A stretch of 64,000 bases of DNA. Source: Actinospica robiniae DSM 44927. GTDB taxonomy: Bacteria; Actinomycetota; Actinomycetes; Streptomycetales; Catenulisporaceae. The position numbers and the translations under genes are program-made. Below the pieces are notes generated by a model. It was given only the letters and a program-made list of their open reading frames with translations. It was not told the origin of the DNA and did no database searches. Of the stretch, positions 8,004-16,469 are shown piece by piece (the first letter of the stretch is position 1; each line of letters starts with the position of its first letter). Location of the stretch: positions 2,787,372 through 2,851,371 of the forward strand of contig NZ_KI632511.1 of the NCBI RefSeq assembly GCF_000504285.1. Reading direction: 5' to 3'.

Positions 8004-8993
8004 TTGCAGCAGCCGCCGTCCACCCGGGAATCCTGGGTCGCGATCGACTTCGAGACCGCGAACCTGCACGGCGCCAGCGTGTGGGAGGTCGGCATGGTGG
8101 CGGTGTCCGAGCAGTGGGCTCCGATCGCCACCTTCCACCGGCTCATCAGGCCTCGAGCACCCTACGACGTGCAGCGGCGGTGGGATCCGGCCTACGCGCT
8201 GATGCCGCCGGAGGCCCGCGACGCCGACGAATTCGACGTCGTACTCAAGGAGATGCTCGAGTTCATCGACGGCCGGCTGCTGATCACGCATAACGCGAGC
8301 TTCGAGATGAAGGTCTTCGAGCAGAGCTGTGCGGTGTTCGGACTTCCTTTGCCAGACCTCGAATTCCTGTGTTCGCTCGAGACAGCGCGGCGGGTCTGGC
8401 CGGCCCGGTCCTACAAACTCTCGAATCTCGCCGAGACGCTGAATCTTCAGGCCCAGCCGAACCACCGCGCGCTCGACGACGCGGTCACCGCGTTCCGTCT
8501 CCTCGAGGCCGCGGCCCGCACGGTGGACGCCGGCGGCATACGAGAGCTGATTCTCGCCGCAGGTGTGCGGACCAGGCAGCTGGCCGCCGCCCTGCCGCGG
8601 CCGCTCGCCGCACCGGATGACGTCTCCCGGCCGCTCGGCGGCGGGCCGTCGAGCTGGGCCGTCCGCGCGGCCGGCACGAGGCCCGCGCCGAACTGGTTCA
8701 GTGCCCTGACGGCGACGGGTCCGTTGGCCGGTAAGACGATCCTGGTCAGCGGCGAGCACGGCGGGCTGAGCCGGAGCGATCTGAAGTCGGCGCTGGCGCG
8801 GGCCGGGGCGAGGGCGGTCAGCGCGATCTCGGGCCGGGTGGACATCCTGGCGTGGGACGGCATGGCCTCCGCACCGGGCAAGGGGATCGCCCTCGAAGCC
8901 GAGAACCGCAAGCGGACCGGGCAACGCAAGCAGCTGATCCGCTCGATCGGCCATGAGGACCTGATGGCTCTGCTCAAGCTGCACGCCGGATAG
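8004..8993 (+). CDS. DnaQ-like DEDDh exonuclease with C-terminal BRCT-like domain
   Basis: 329-residue protein. The N-terminal 3'-5' exonuclease domain has IDFETAN (Asp15, Glu17), THNASFEMKVF in the ExoII region and HRALDD (His154, Asp159), so all DEDDh metal ligands are present. Residues about 232-310 (PLAGKTILVSGEHGGLSRSDLKSAL in two parts, then a GKGIALEAENRKR region) look like a BRCT domain such as those joined to this exonuclease type. Role: probably repair or trimming of 3' ends. The start is a TTG with GAAGGAG nine bases upstream. The 3' end overlaps the convergent LysR gene by 20 bases. Confidence 0.87.
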   Translation: MQQPPSTRESWVAIDFETANLHGASVWEVGMVAVSEQWAPIATFHRLIRPRAPYDVQRRWDPAYALMPPEARDADEFDVVLKEMLEFIDGRLLITHNASFEMKVFEQSCAVFGLPLPDLEFLCSLETARRVWPARSYKLSNLAETLNLQAQPNHRALDDAVTAFRLLEAAARTVDAGGIRELILAAGVRTRQLAAALPRPLAAPDDVSRPLGGGPSSWAVRAAGTRPAPNWFSALTATGPLAGKTILVSGEHGGLSRSDLKSALARAGARAVSAISGRVDILAWDGMASAPGKGIALEAENRKRTGQRKQLIRSIGHEDLMALLKLHAG

Positions 8994-9924
8994 CCGGGAC
9001 GTCCCATTTCGGTGTCCAGCACGCGCTTTCCGGCGTGTCTGACCGCCTGGATCCGAGGTAGTCGCGCAGGGTCGCGAGCGCCGGATGGGCGTTGTCGCCG
9101 CGCCAGATCAGCGACAGCGGGTAGATCGGCGACGGGTCGCGAATCAGGATGCGGCGAAGGTCGTAGCTGTCCGGCCACATGTACCGGGACCGCACACCGA
9201 CCAGCGTCGCCAGGTCCGCCGAGTCGGCGAGCTCGTCGAGCAGGGCCTCGTTGCCGAACACCGGGCCGATCATGTCGATGGTGAGCCCGAACGCGGCGGC
9301 GAGCTCGGCGTAGTAGTCGGCCACCTCGCCCCGGGCGCCCAGGCCGGGCATCCAGATCCGGTGTCCGGCCAGCTGCGCGGGCGTGACGGAGCGGGCGTTG
9401 GCGAGCGGATGGCGCGGTCCGACCAGAAGCTCATGCGGCTCCGCGATCACCGGGCCGGTGCGGACCTTCTCGGGCAGAAGCCGTTGCGGCGGCACGCCGT
9501 GGAAGGTCGCGTCGATCGTCCCGGCCGCGACGGCGGCAGCCGCGGCGTCGACGTCGGCGTCCAGGGTGACGACGTCCAGCTCGATCTCGGGGTGCGTGCG
9601 GTAGAAGTCCTGCAGCAGCACCGCGGACGCGACGCGCCGGTTGACGACGTCGATCCGCAGCGCGCGCCGGCCGGGCCGGACCGAAGCGTCCGCCCGCTCC
9701 GCCACCCGCAGCAGTTCGCGCGCGTGCGGCAGGAACGCCTGGCCGTCGACGGTGAGCCGGGCGCCTCGAGCGGTGCGGATGAACAGGCGCACGTCGAGGT
9801 CCTTCTCCAGTGCCGCGATGCGCTTGGAGACGGCCTGCTGGGTGATCGAGAGCGCGTCGGCGGCCTCCTGGAACCTGGAGTTGTCCACGACGGCGACGAA
9901 GGTGCGCACGGCTTCGATGTCCAC
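8974..9924 (-). CDS. LysR-family transcriptional regulator
   Basis: 316-residue LysR regulator: an N-terminal winged HTH (residues 1-60, AVRTFVAVVDNSRFQEAADA then ITQQAVSKRIAALEKDL) followed by a periplasmic-binding-like effector domain (about 90-295). It is divergent from the MFS transporter gene, the usual arrangement when a LysR protein controls its neighbour, and a perfect 15-base inverted repeat sits between them at 9943-9957. The effector is unknown. Confidence 0.92.
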   Translation of the reverse strand: MDIEAVRTFVAVVDNSRFQEAADALSITQQAVSKRIAALEKDLDVRLFIRTARGARLTVDGQAFLPHARELLRVAERADASVRPGRRALRIDVVNRRVASAVLLQDFYRTHPEIELDVVTLDADVDAAAAAVAAGTIDATFHGVPPQRLLPEKVRTGPVIAEPHELLVGPRHPLANARSVTPAQLAGHRIWMPGLGARGEVADYYAELAAAFGLTIDMIGPVFGNEALLDELADSADLATLVGVRSRYMWPDSYDLRRILIRDPSPIYPLSLIWRGDNAHPALATLRDYLGSRRSDTPESACWTPKWDVPAIRRAA

Positions 9925-9942
9925 GCGCCGGACTCTACCTGA

Positions 9943-9957
9943 ACAACCAGAGGTTGT
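9943..9957. promoter_or_regulatory. Likely LysR operator
   Basis: ACAACC-AGA-GGTTGT, a perfect 6-3-6 inverted repeat 18 bases upstream of the lysR start in the gap shared with the divergent transporter. Position and symmetry fit a LysR-type binding site; this is an inference from context. Confidence 0.5.
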
Positions 9958-10041
9958 GCCTTGCCGCAGAGTCAGTTGCTTGACCCGCCGGCTTCGCCTT
10001 GATTGGATTCGGCACGGTCAACGAAGCGTTGTGGAAGGCGG

Positions 10042-11327
10042 GTGTGCGGGGTGGCCGGACGACGGACTCTGGGGCGGCGTTTCGGCTGGCTGTGGGCGGC
10101 GTATGCGGTCAGCGCGTACGGGTCGGGGCTGGGCTTCGGGGCGTTCCCGCTGATCGCCGTCCTGGTGCTGCACGCCGGACCGGCGCAGGTCTCCGCGCTC
10201 TCCGCGATCGGACGGCCGTGGGCGCGCTGCTCGCGCTACCGCTCGCACCGTGGGTGGAATTGCGCCGTAAACGCCCGGTCATGATCGCGATGGACCTGGC
10301 CCGGTTCGCGGCGATGGCCACGGTTCCGGTCGCCTACGCGTTCGGCGTGCTGAGCTTCGCGCAACTGCTCGCCGTCTCAGCCGTGCTGGCCACAGCCAAG
10401 ATCGTCTTCAATTCGGCCAGCGGCGCTTATCTCAAGACCCTGGTTCAACCGGCGGACCTGCTGGTGGCGAACGCGCGGTTCGAGTCGACGAACTGGAGCT
10501 CCATCGCCGTAGGGCCGCCGCTGGGCGGCGCGGCGATCGGTGTGTTCGGCCCGGTGACGACGGTGGTGGCCGACGGACTGAGCTACCTGCTCTCGGCGCT
10601 GGGCGTCCTGGCGATCGGCGGCCGGGACGAGGCTCCGGCGCCGTCGGCCGGCAAAGGCCGGGTACGGGCCGGGGACCTGCTCGAGGGCTGGCGCCACATC
10701 CTGACCCATCCGGTCCTGCGCGCGCTCTACCTCAACAACCTGACCGTGGGCGGCCTGATCATGGCCACCGAGCCGCTGCTGGCGGTGCGCCTGCTGCGCC
10801 AGCTCGGATTCCCGCCCTGGCAGTACGGTCTCGCTTTCGCAGCACCCTGTGTCGGCGGTCTCATCGGCTCGCGCCTCGCCAGCCGGTTCGTGGCCCACTA
10901 CGGCCGGCACCGGGTGTTCCGGATCGTCGGCGCGCTGCGCGCGGTCTGGCTGATCGGGTTGGCCTTCATCCGCCCCGGCGTCGTCGGCCTGCTCACCGTG
11001 ATAGCCGTCGAGCTGGCGATCATCGTCAGCATGAGCCTGTACAACCCGGTCCTCGCCACCTACCGGCTCGAGCAGACCCCGCAGCACCGCGTCGCCCGCA
11101 CTCTGTCGGCCTGGTCGATCGGGCAGCAGGCCTCGATCGCGACGTTCACCGCACTCGGTGGACTGCTCGCCGGAGTGACGAGCACGCAGACGGCCCTTAC
11201 GGTCGCCGGGCTGCTCATCCTCGCCAGCCCGCTACTGCTGCCGCGTCGTGAGCAACCCGTGCCGGACGCGTCCGCATCACCAGTCGTCGGCGAGCAGAGT
11301 GCCGAGCGGGCCGAGGTCCAGGCCTAG
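10042..11327 (+). pseudogene. MFS transporter with an apparent frameshift near base 10210
   Basis: Major facilitator drug-exporter type membrane protein. The first part (RRFGWLWAAYAVSAYGSGLG ... VSALSAIG) is read in the frame of a GTG at 10042 or 10051, but the rest (AVGALLALPLAPWVELRRKR onward, about 370 residues with ten or more hydrophobic segments) is in another frame. The two join at about 10206-10212, where one base appears to be missing after GCGATCGG. Neither frame alone makes a whole protein. It could be a true pseudogene or a sequencing error. The 3' end overlaps the convergent gvpK by 51 bases. Confidence 0.7.
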
Positions 11328-11567
11328 GTCTTCGCGCCCGATGCCGTGGCTTTCACACAGTTGCGTCATACGTTCGTCCAGCAGCATCAGCGCGGTGCCG
11401 AGCCGCTCTTCGCGGTCAGGCGAAAGATCGCCCCGATCGATCCGCCGGATCGCCTGGCGTTCCATCAGCTGGCGCAGCAACTCGACTACGGTCAGGACCA
11501 GGCAAGCCAGATCACGCGCGGGTTCGGCCGGGTCGAGGTCCACCCGTGCGGTGGTCGCGGTGCTCAC
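11277..11567 (-). CDS. gvpK: Gas vesicle protein GvpK
   Basis: 96-residue GvpK, a small non-shell gas-vesicle protein needed for assembly in other organisms. Recognised from the LVLTVVELLRQLMERQAIRR core, the IDRGDLSPDREERLGTALM region and the C-terminal LGLDLGPLGTLL. It is the last gene of the minus-strand gvp operon, overlapping gvpS by four bases, the same terminal position as in Streptomyces gas-vesicle clusters. Confidence 0.93.
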   Translation of the reverse strand: MSTATTARVDLDPAEPARDLACLVLTVVELLRQLMERQAIRRIDRGDLSPDREERLGTALMLLDERMTQLCESHGIGREDLGLDLGPLGTLLADDW

Positions 11568-11794
11568 AGCGGCCCGCCCTCGTGCCAGGGCGCCGGTAGG
11601 CTGTCGCTGACCGAGGCGAGCAGCGCGCGCAACGAGAGCCGGATCAGCGGGACGTCCGCCAGCGCGATCACGAGGTCGCCTTCGACGACCACGCCGGTCG
11701 CCAGCACCCGGTCGAGCAGGTCCACCAGCGGCACGCCGACCGGCGCGTCGCTGTCCGGGCCGGTCCAGGGGTGAGCGCGTTCGATCAGAGGCAT
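11564..11794 (-). CDS. gvpS: GvpA-family minor shell protein (GvpS-type)
   Basis: 76-residue member of the GvpA/GvpJ/GvpM fold. It has VPLVDLLDRVLATGVVVEGD followed by LVIALADVPLIRLSLRALLA, the paired helix-strand pattern of gas-vesicle shell subunits. Named GvpS from its place between gvpL and gvpK in the actinobacterial order; GvpA-family paralogues other than GvpA are thought to act in nucleation or at the tips. Its start lies within the 3' end of gvpL (overlap 10 bases). Confidence 0.85.
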   Translation of the reverse strand: MPLIERAHPWTGPDSDAPVGVPLVDLLDRVLATGVVVEGDLVIALADVPLIRLSLRALLASVSDSLPAPWHEGGPL

Positions 11795-12618
11795 GATTCA
11801 GTACTCGTTTCAGCGAACGAATACGGCACCCAGGGCCCAGACGCCTCGATCTCGACGGCGACGGTGTCCGCCCGCAGCGCGTCGATCGCGGCGTGCAGCT
11901 GCTCGGCGTGGTCCACGTTCACCAGATACGCGCCGTTGAACAGTTGGACGCGGTGCTTGCCGGTCACCTGAGCGCCGTGCGGACGGCGGCGGACCGCGCC
12001 GTCGGCCAGAGCCCTGATAGCCGCGTCGATCCGCTCGACCTCGGCCAGTGCAGCCGCCTGCTTGGCCTCCTGATCCTGCCGACGGGCGCGCACCCGGTCG
12101 AGATACGCCCGGCCGGCCCCGGGCGCGGGCACGGATGCCGACGGCGATCGAGGCGGCTCCGCGCCGTCTCGGGGTGCGCCGATCTGCTTCGCGTAGACCT
12201 TCACCGCCCACTCCGCGTGATCGCGCAGTCGGTCGAGGAGCGCGCGGAACTGGCCGGCTTTGGCCTCGAGCGACGCGGCGGCCCGGTCCGCGTCGGTGAA
12301 CAGGGTCGCGAAGGGCAGCGGAATCACCGGGCCGGAGGCCGCGACCGTGGTGACGATCGAGTGATGCGTGCGCGCGAGGACCTCGAGATCCGCCGGATCG
12401 GCGAGCCGGCCGCGCAACGCCTCCTCGGAGAACTCGGCGGCGGGCACGTCCTGCGCGACCACCACCAGGCCGGCGGCCTCGCCACCGAGCGCCAGCCGGT
12501 AGGGGGCCGAGCCGCCCGCGTATCCGCCGCAGCCGACGGGCGGGCCGCCGTCAGTGTCCTGAACCGCGAAGATACACGTCAGGGTGCTGACCTCGATTTC
12601 GGCGAACGCGCCCACCAT
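11785..12618 (-). CDS. gvpL: Gas vesicle protein GvpL (GvpF/L family)
   Basis: 277-residue GvpF/GvpL-family protein. Features of the family include the early DVPAAEFSEEALRGRLAD segment, LEVLARTHHSIVTTV, VIPLPFATLFTD and the C-terminal YLVNVDHAEQLHAAIDAL region. These proteins contact GvpA during vesicle nucleation. It has a charged insertion (about 150-200, DRVRARRQDQEAKQAAALAE) that is probably coiled. It abuts gvpJ without a gap. Confidence 0.9.
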   Translation of the reverse strand: MVGAFAEIEVSTLTCIFAVQDTDGGPPVGCGGYAGGSAPYRLALGGEAAGLVVVAQDVPAAEFSEEALRGRLADPADLEVLARTHHSIVTTVAASGPVIPLPFATLFTDADRAAASLEAKAGQFRALLDRLRDHAEWAVKVYAKQIGAPRDGAEPPRSPSASVPAPGAGRAYLDRVRARRQDQEAKQAAALAEVERIDAAIRALADGAVRRRPHGAQVTGKHRVQLFNGAYLVNVDHAEQLHAAIDALRADTVAVEIEASGPWVPYSFAETSTESCL

Positions 12619-12975
12619 TCACGCTCCCGCCGATTCGCCGACGAGCTGTTCGAGCTGGGCGACGCGTTCGAGCAGCTGCTGCCGCTCGGCCTCGTGCAGC
12701 GCGCCGGTCGAGGAGAGCGCCGGATCGGTCTCCCACCAGTCGACCCCGGCCTTGCGCGCCGTCTCCACCGACGAGATGAACAGCCGCAGCCGGATCGTCA
12801 GCAGTTCGATGTCGAGCAGGTCGATCTTCACGTCGCCGACGATCACGATCCCCTTGTCCAGCACCCGTTCCAGCACGTCGGCGAGGCTGGCGGTCGCCGG
12901 TGCGGCCCAGGGCGAGGGATCTCGGTCGGTGCGGTGTCCGTAGCGGTCCGTGGTCGCCGTGTTAACGCCGGTCAT
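12619..12975 (-). CDS. gvpJ: Gas vesicle protein GvpJ (GvpA family)
   Basis: 118-residue GvpA-family minor protein: SLADVLERVLDKGIVIVGD, then KIDLLDIELLTIRLRLFISS, plus a ~40-residue C-terminal helix (ALHEAERQQLLERVAQLEQL) beyond the shell fold. I chose the ATG at 12975, which overlaps the gvpZ stop by 14 bases; the GTG at 12966 is possible. The long open frame further upstream is the shadow of the acidic gvpZ gene. Confidence 0.9.
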   Translation of the reverse strand: MTGVNTATTDRYGHRTDRDPSPWAAPATASLADVLERVLDKGIVIVGDVKIDLLDIELLTIRLRLFISSVETARKAGVDWWETDPALSSTGALHEAERQQLLERVAQLEQLVGESAGA

Positions 12976-13954
12976 CCTCTTCCTCATCCTCGTCTTCGTC
13001 GTAGTCCTCGTCGTCGTAGTCCTCGTCTTCGTCTTCGTCCTCGTCGTAGCCCTCTTCCTCGCCCTCGCCCTCGCCGTCCTCGCCCTCGTACTCCTCCTCG
13101 CCCTCCTCCGGCTCCTCTTCCTCGCCGGAGCTGACGACCTCGCCGTCCTGGATCTCGCCGCGCCAGCCCTCGACGTCCTCGTCCAGGTGCAGCGACACGT
13201 GCCGGGCGAAGTGCTTGAGGTCGAGCCGCAGCCGCCGGCCCTGGGCCCGCCAGATGTTCGCGGTCTTCTCGAAGAATCCGGCCGGCGTGTACTCGACCAC
13301 GACGACGATCCGGGTGAGGTTCGGGCCCAGCTCGTGGAAGGTGACCACGCCCTCCGTGCTGCCCTTGGCGCCCTCGGAGGTCCAGTGGATCCGCTCGTCC
13401 GGGACCTGCTCCTGCACCGTCGCGGTCCAGCTCCGGTTCGAGAACGCGATCTTGGCCTTCCAGCTGGTGGTGACCTCGTCCTTCGCGTCGACGCTCTGCA
13501 CGCCCTTGACCATCGAGCCGAACTCTTCGAGCTGCGTCCACTGGTCGTAGACCTTGCGGAGGGGCACGGGCACGTCGATGGACTCGATGATGTTGATGAC
13601 CTTGATGTTGCCACCGCCTCCGCCACCGCCTCCGCCGCCGTCGCCGTCGCCCCCGCCCATCCCCGGGATGGCGTTCTTGACCTTGCCGCCGAAGCCCTTG
13701 GCCCGCTCCTTGAAGAACGAGCTCGCCGGGTTCTCACCCTTCAGCGCCCGCGCGCCCGCCTTCATCGCGGGCGAGGCGTCCTCCGACGAGATCGCCGAGT
13801 CGGTCAGCCGCCCGACGACGTCGCCGATCTTGCCCTCGGACTTGTCGACGAGGCCCTGGGCCACATGGCTGAGGTAGTTGACGAGCTCCTTGCCCAGTTC
13901 CTCGAGCCCGCCGCCCTTCTTCGAGTCCTCATCCTCCTTCGCCATCCCGCTCAC
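12962..13954 (-). CDS. gvpZ: SRPBCC-domain gas-vesicle cluster protein (GvpZ-type)
   Basis: 330-residue protein in the gvpZ position. Order: charged N-terminal helices (1-105), a glycine-rich linker of about ten consecutive Gly, a START/polyketide-cyclase-like SRPBCC domain (about 118-260, INIIESIDVPVPLRKVYDQW onward), then a ~70-residue tail made almost only of Glu, Asp, Gly and Tyr. The role in vesicle formation is not established. The acidic tail contrasts with the basic tail of GvpA and the mixed acidic/basic tail of GvpY. Start overlaps gvpY stop by four bases. Confidence 0.85.
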   Translation of the reverse strand: MSGMAKEDEDSKKGGGLEELGKELVNYLSHVAQGLVDKSEGKIGDVVGRLTDSAISSEDASPAMKAGARALKGENPASSFFKERAKGFGGKVKNAIPGMGGGDGDGGGGGGGGGGNIKVINIIESIDVPVPLRKVYDQWTQLEEFGSMVKGVQSVDAKDEVTTSWKAKIAFSNRSWTATVQEQVPDERIHWTSEGAKGSTEGVVTFHELGPNLTRIVVVVEYTPAGFFEKTANIWRAQGRRLRLDLKHFARHVSLHLDEDVEGWRGEIQDGEVVSSGEEEEPEEGEEEYEGEDGEGEGEEEGYDEDEDEDEDYDDEDYDEDEDEEEDDRR

Positions 13955-14481
13955 CGCCCCGCCTTGGCAGGGTGGCGGCCCGGCGTCTTCTTGGCCGGCG
14001 CCTTCTTGGCGGCCGCGCGCTTCTTCGGCTTCGGACGCGGGGGTTCTTCCTCGTAGCCTTCGTCCTCTGCCTCGTCCTCGTAGTCCTCGTAGTCCTCGTC
14101 GGCCTCCTGGCCCTCGTCTTCGTCTTCCTCGGCTTCCTCGTCCTCTGACGGGCCGCCCTGCTCGTGCAGCTTCGCCATCGCCTCGGTCCGGTCGCGCAGC
14201 GAACCGCTCAACGAGCTGACCTGGCGGTCCACCGCGGCGGTCGCGGCCGTCTTGACCGCGCCGAGAAGATCGTCGCGCACCTGATCGCGCAGGCCCGCCA
14301 GCTGCGGGTTCTCCGTTAGCTGGCGCATGCCCGCGGCGGCCAGGTCGCCGGGCGAGAGCTTCAGCCGTCGCCCCGCGGCGAACATGGCGAGTCCCAGGGC
14401 GAGCTTCGCCTTCTTCGTCCGCCCCAAGAAGTAGCCGCCCGCCACCGCCGCGGCCATCGCAGTCCTGCAGGTTTTGTCCAT
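13951..14481 (-). CDS. gvpY: Gas-vesicle cluster protein (GvpY-type)
   Basis: 176-residue protein in the gvpY position of the cluster. Residues 1-100 carry a small hydrophobic segment (AVAGGYFLGRTKKAKLALGL) and a helical part; 105-150 are very acidic with repeated YEDYED-like runs; the last ~30 residues are Lys/Ala/Pro-rich (KKRAAAKKAPAKKTPGRHPA). Such a bipolar tail could make electrostatic contacts with the acidic GvpZ or basic GvpA tails, which is inference. Function in vesicle assembly unknown. Confidence 0.8.
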   Translation of the reverse strand: MDKTCRTAMAAAVAGGYFLGRTKKAKLALGLAMFAAGRRLKLSPGDLAAAGMRQLTENPQLAGLRDQVRDDLLGAVKTAATAAVDRQVSSLSGSLRDRTEAMAKLHEQGGPSEDEEAEEDEDEGQEADEDYEDYEDEAEDEGYEEEPPRPKPKKRAAAKKAPAKKTPGRHPAKAGR

Positions 14482-14482
14482 T

Positions 14483-14749
14483 TCACGTGTCTCTTCTCGC
14501 TCCGTGGCCTGCCTTGGCTTTTTCCTGGGCCTGCTCGAGCAGGTCGAGCAGGCGGTCCTCCTCCGCCTCGAACTCCTCCTCGCCGAGGTCTCCGTCCTCG
14601 TAGGCGTGGTTGAGCGCGGCCAGCTGGGCCCGGAGCGCGTCGGCGCTGTAGAGCTCCCGTTCCGCCGTGTCCAGCAGCAGATCCGCCACCCACGCCGTCC
14701 CCCGCACCGGCGCCAGCGGCAGGAGCAGCAGTCCCGAGATCAGTCCCAT
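14483..14749 (-). CDS. gvpG: Gas vesicle protein GvpG
   Basis: 88-residue GvpG. Typical start MGLISGLLLLPLAPVRGTAW with a hydrophobic N-terminus and a charged helix (LNHAYEDGDLGEEEFEAEED) followed by a leucine/glutamine-rich end. GvpG is one of the accessory proteins required for vesicle formation in other systems and can bind GvpF/L. It sits between gvpF and gvpY with gaps of a few bases. Confidence 0.92.
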   Translation of the reverse strand: MGLISGLLLLPLAPVRGTAWVADLLLDTAERELYSADALRAQLAALNHAYEDGDLGEEEFEAEEDRLLDLLEQAQEKAKAGHGARRDT

Positions 14750-14756
14750 GACCCCG

Positions 14757-15494
14757 TCACACCCCGACCGGCTGCGGCGTCGGCTGCGCGCAGAAGCTGT
14801 AGCAGGGCAGCGGGCCGGTCAGGCGCAGCTCCGCGTGCGAGGCGGCTTCCGCGGCGAGGCGTTCGACCGCCTCGGAGACCGCGTCGAGCTGCCCGAGGTC
14901 CACCAGGAAGCTGATGTTGGCGACGTACCCGTCGGCCTCGGGACCCGGCACCGCGTCCTCGACCAGGTCGAAGAGAAGACGCCGTGCCTCCTCGGCCACG
15001 AGTTCGGCCCGCTGCCGCAGACCGTCGGCCACGGCCTCTCCCAGCCGGATCCGCGCGGTGTAGTCGGGGTTGCGCTCGACCTCGGCACGCAGCCTGCGGA
15101 GCTTCTCGCTCCCCCGGACCAGCTCGGCCAGCCCGCGCTCGACCGCCGCGACCTTCAAGTTCATCTCGGCCCGGCCGCGCACCCGCTCGAGCGCGGCGAG
15201 CTTCGCCTCGGCGTCCCGCTCGAGCGACGCGCGCAGCGACGGCTCGTCCTCGGCGATCAGGCCGAAGGTGGCCGGTAGCAGCGGTGCCGTGCGGGAGAGG
15301 CGGGTGAGCACCTCCTGATGCGCCATCACGTCGCGGCGCCGGGCGCGCACCAGCGCCGGCGCCGGGCTGACCACGGCCGCGATCGGCCCGGCCGGCAGCA
15401 GCCGCACCGGCGCGGACGCTCCTCCCACGCCGCTGAGCCCGGCGGGCACGGCGCCCTCGGCCGCGGTGGTCACGCCGTACACATACAGGCGCAC
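14757..15494 (-). CDS. gvpF: Gas vesicle protein GvpF (GvpF/L family)
   Basis: 245-residue GvpF. Family signatures: N-terminal LYVYGV, GPIAAVVSPAP, VMAHQEVLTRLSRTAPLLPA then FGLIAEDE, EMNLKVAAVE and the C-terminal VANISFLVD...LTGPLPCYSF. GvpF binds GvpA and is thought to prevent aggregation or start assembly. The gene lies two bases after gvpA, fitting tight translational coupling to the major shell gene. Confidence 0.94.
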   Translation of the reverse strand: MRLYVYGVTTAAEGAVPAGLSGVGGASAPVRLLPAGPIAAVVSPAPALVRARRRDVMAHQEVLTRLSRTAPLLPATFGLIAEDEPSLRASLERDAEAKLAALERVRGRAEMNLKVAAVERGLAELVRGSEKLRRLRAEVERNPDYTARIRLGEAVADGLRQRAELVAEEARRLLFDLVEDAVPGPEADGYVANISFLVDLGQLDAVSEAVERLAAEAASHAELRLTGPLPCYSFCAQPTPQPVGV

Positions 15495-15496
15495 GA

Positions 15497-15916
15497 TCAG
15501 GCCTCCTGCTTCTGCTTGCCCTTGTGGCGTCGCGAGCCGTGCTCGTCCTCGTCGCCGCCGATCAGCGAGTCCTTCAGGCCCTTGGCCTTCTCGCCGGCCG
15601 AGCTGATCGCCTTCTTGCCGCCCTTCTTCGCCGCGCCCTTGGCGGCGCTGCCCGACATGCCGCCGAACAGCTCGGGCACGGTGCGGGTGGTGCGGTCGTG
15701 CTCCAGATCAAGCCGGTTGCAGACGTCGGCGAAGCGCAGGTAGGTGTCGACGCTGGCGACCACGATCCGGGCGTCGATCTTGATGATCTCGATGCCCACC
15801 AGCGATATTCGGATGAAGGCGTCGATGACCATGCCGCGGTCCAGGATCAGCTCCAGCACGTCGTACAACGTGCCGCTCCGGCGGGCGTAGATGACGTCGT
15901 TGGTCAGGACAGTCAC
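15497..15916 (-). CDS. gvpA: Gas vesicle major structural protein GvpA
   Basis: 139-residue GvpA. The conserved shell core is residues about 10-75 (LYDVLELILDRGMVIDAFIR, then ISLVGIEIIKIDARIVVASV). After the core comes a ~55-residue Lys/Ala/Gly-rich extension (GSAAKGAAKKGGKKAISSAG ... EHGSRRHKGKQKQEA) that classical ~70-residue GvpA proteins lack but actinobacterial ones often have. The shell core makes the amphipathic ribs of the gas-filled wall. Confidence 0.95.
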   Translation of the reverse strand: MTVLTNDVIYARRSGTLYDVLELILDRGMVIDAFIRISLVGIEIIKIDARIVVASVDTYLRFADVCNRLDLEHDRTTRTVPELFGGMSGSAAKGAAKKGGKKAISSAGEKAKGLKDSLIGGDEDEHGSRRHKGKQKQEA

Positions 15917-15962
15917 GGCGGCGTTGCTCCTCGGGTCGGGATGGTCCGGGCGGCGGGCGTGC

Positions 15963-16346
15963 TCACGCGTCGGCGGTGCCCCGGTGGTAACGTCGAAGCC
16001 TGCGATAGCCGAGCAGGTCGCCGTCCTGCCCCAGGTCGACCTCGTAGGTGGCCATCAGGCTCATCGTGTCCGGGATCCGGCGCAGCTCCACGACGTCCAC
16101 GCAGACCCGCCAGTTCCCCTCCTCGCCGCGGCTGACCTCCGAGCTGCCCTCGGCCGGGTGGTCGATGAGCCCGCTCAGGCTCGCCGCCGCGCGGCGGGCG
16201 GCGTCCTCGGCGTTGGCGATCCGGGACGCGCGCTTGGACTCACGGCCGGACGCACGGCCGGACTCGCGCTGGGGTGCGCGCTTCCCGGCGCGCGGGCGGC
16301 TGGAGCGCGCGGAGCGGCGCTCGGCGGTGGCGGCCTCGGATTCCAT
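15963..16346 (-). CDS. gvpO: Gas vesicle protein GvpO
   Basis: 127-residue GvpO, first gene of the operon. The conserved part is the C-terminal ~70 residues (WRVCVDVVELRRIPDTMSLM then ATYEVDLGQDGDLLGYRRLR); the N-terminal half is a basic, Arg/Ser/Ala-rich stretch. I chose the ATG at 16346 rather than the upstream frame start at 16382. The gap to the secreted-protein gene upstream is about 120 bases and must contain the operon promoter; no consensus box stands out. Confidence 0.92.
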   Translation of the reverse strand: MESEAATAERRSARSSRPRAGKRAPQRESGRASGRESKRASRIANAEDAARRAAASLSGLIDHPAEGSSEVSRGEEGNWRVCVDVVELRRIPDTMSLMATYEVDLGQDGDLLGYRRLRRYHRGTADA

Positions 16347-16401
16347 GGTCCCCAGTCTTCGTGGGGCCGGACCGGGGTGCACTCCGGAATGAGCCGAAAG
16401 T

Positions 16402-16435
16402 GGCGGGGCGGGCCGCCATCGCGGCCCGCCCCGCC
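16402..16435 (-). terminator. Hairpin terminator after the phospholipase-D-fold gene
   Basis: Perfect 15-base-pair GC stem (16402-16416 with 16421-16435) with a four-base loop, 34 bases past the stop of the minus-strand gene at 16470. On the minus strand it is followed by ACTTTCGG, so the T-tract is weak. Confidence 0.7.
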
Positions 16436-16469
16436 TCGGGACGATCGAAAAGCAATCAGAACACGGGGC

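Noticed and set aside
12950-14056. Long plus-strand frame opposite gvpZ/gvpY with Leu/Val runs
   Set aside because: It is the antisense of the Glu/Asp-rich tails; the gvp genes on the minus strand have clear homology and operon spacing.
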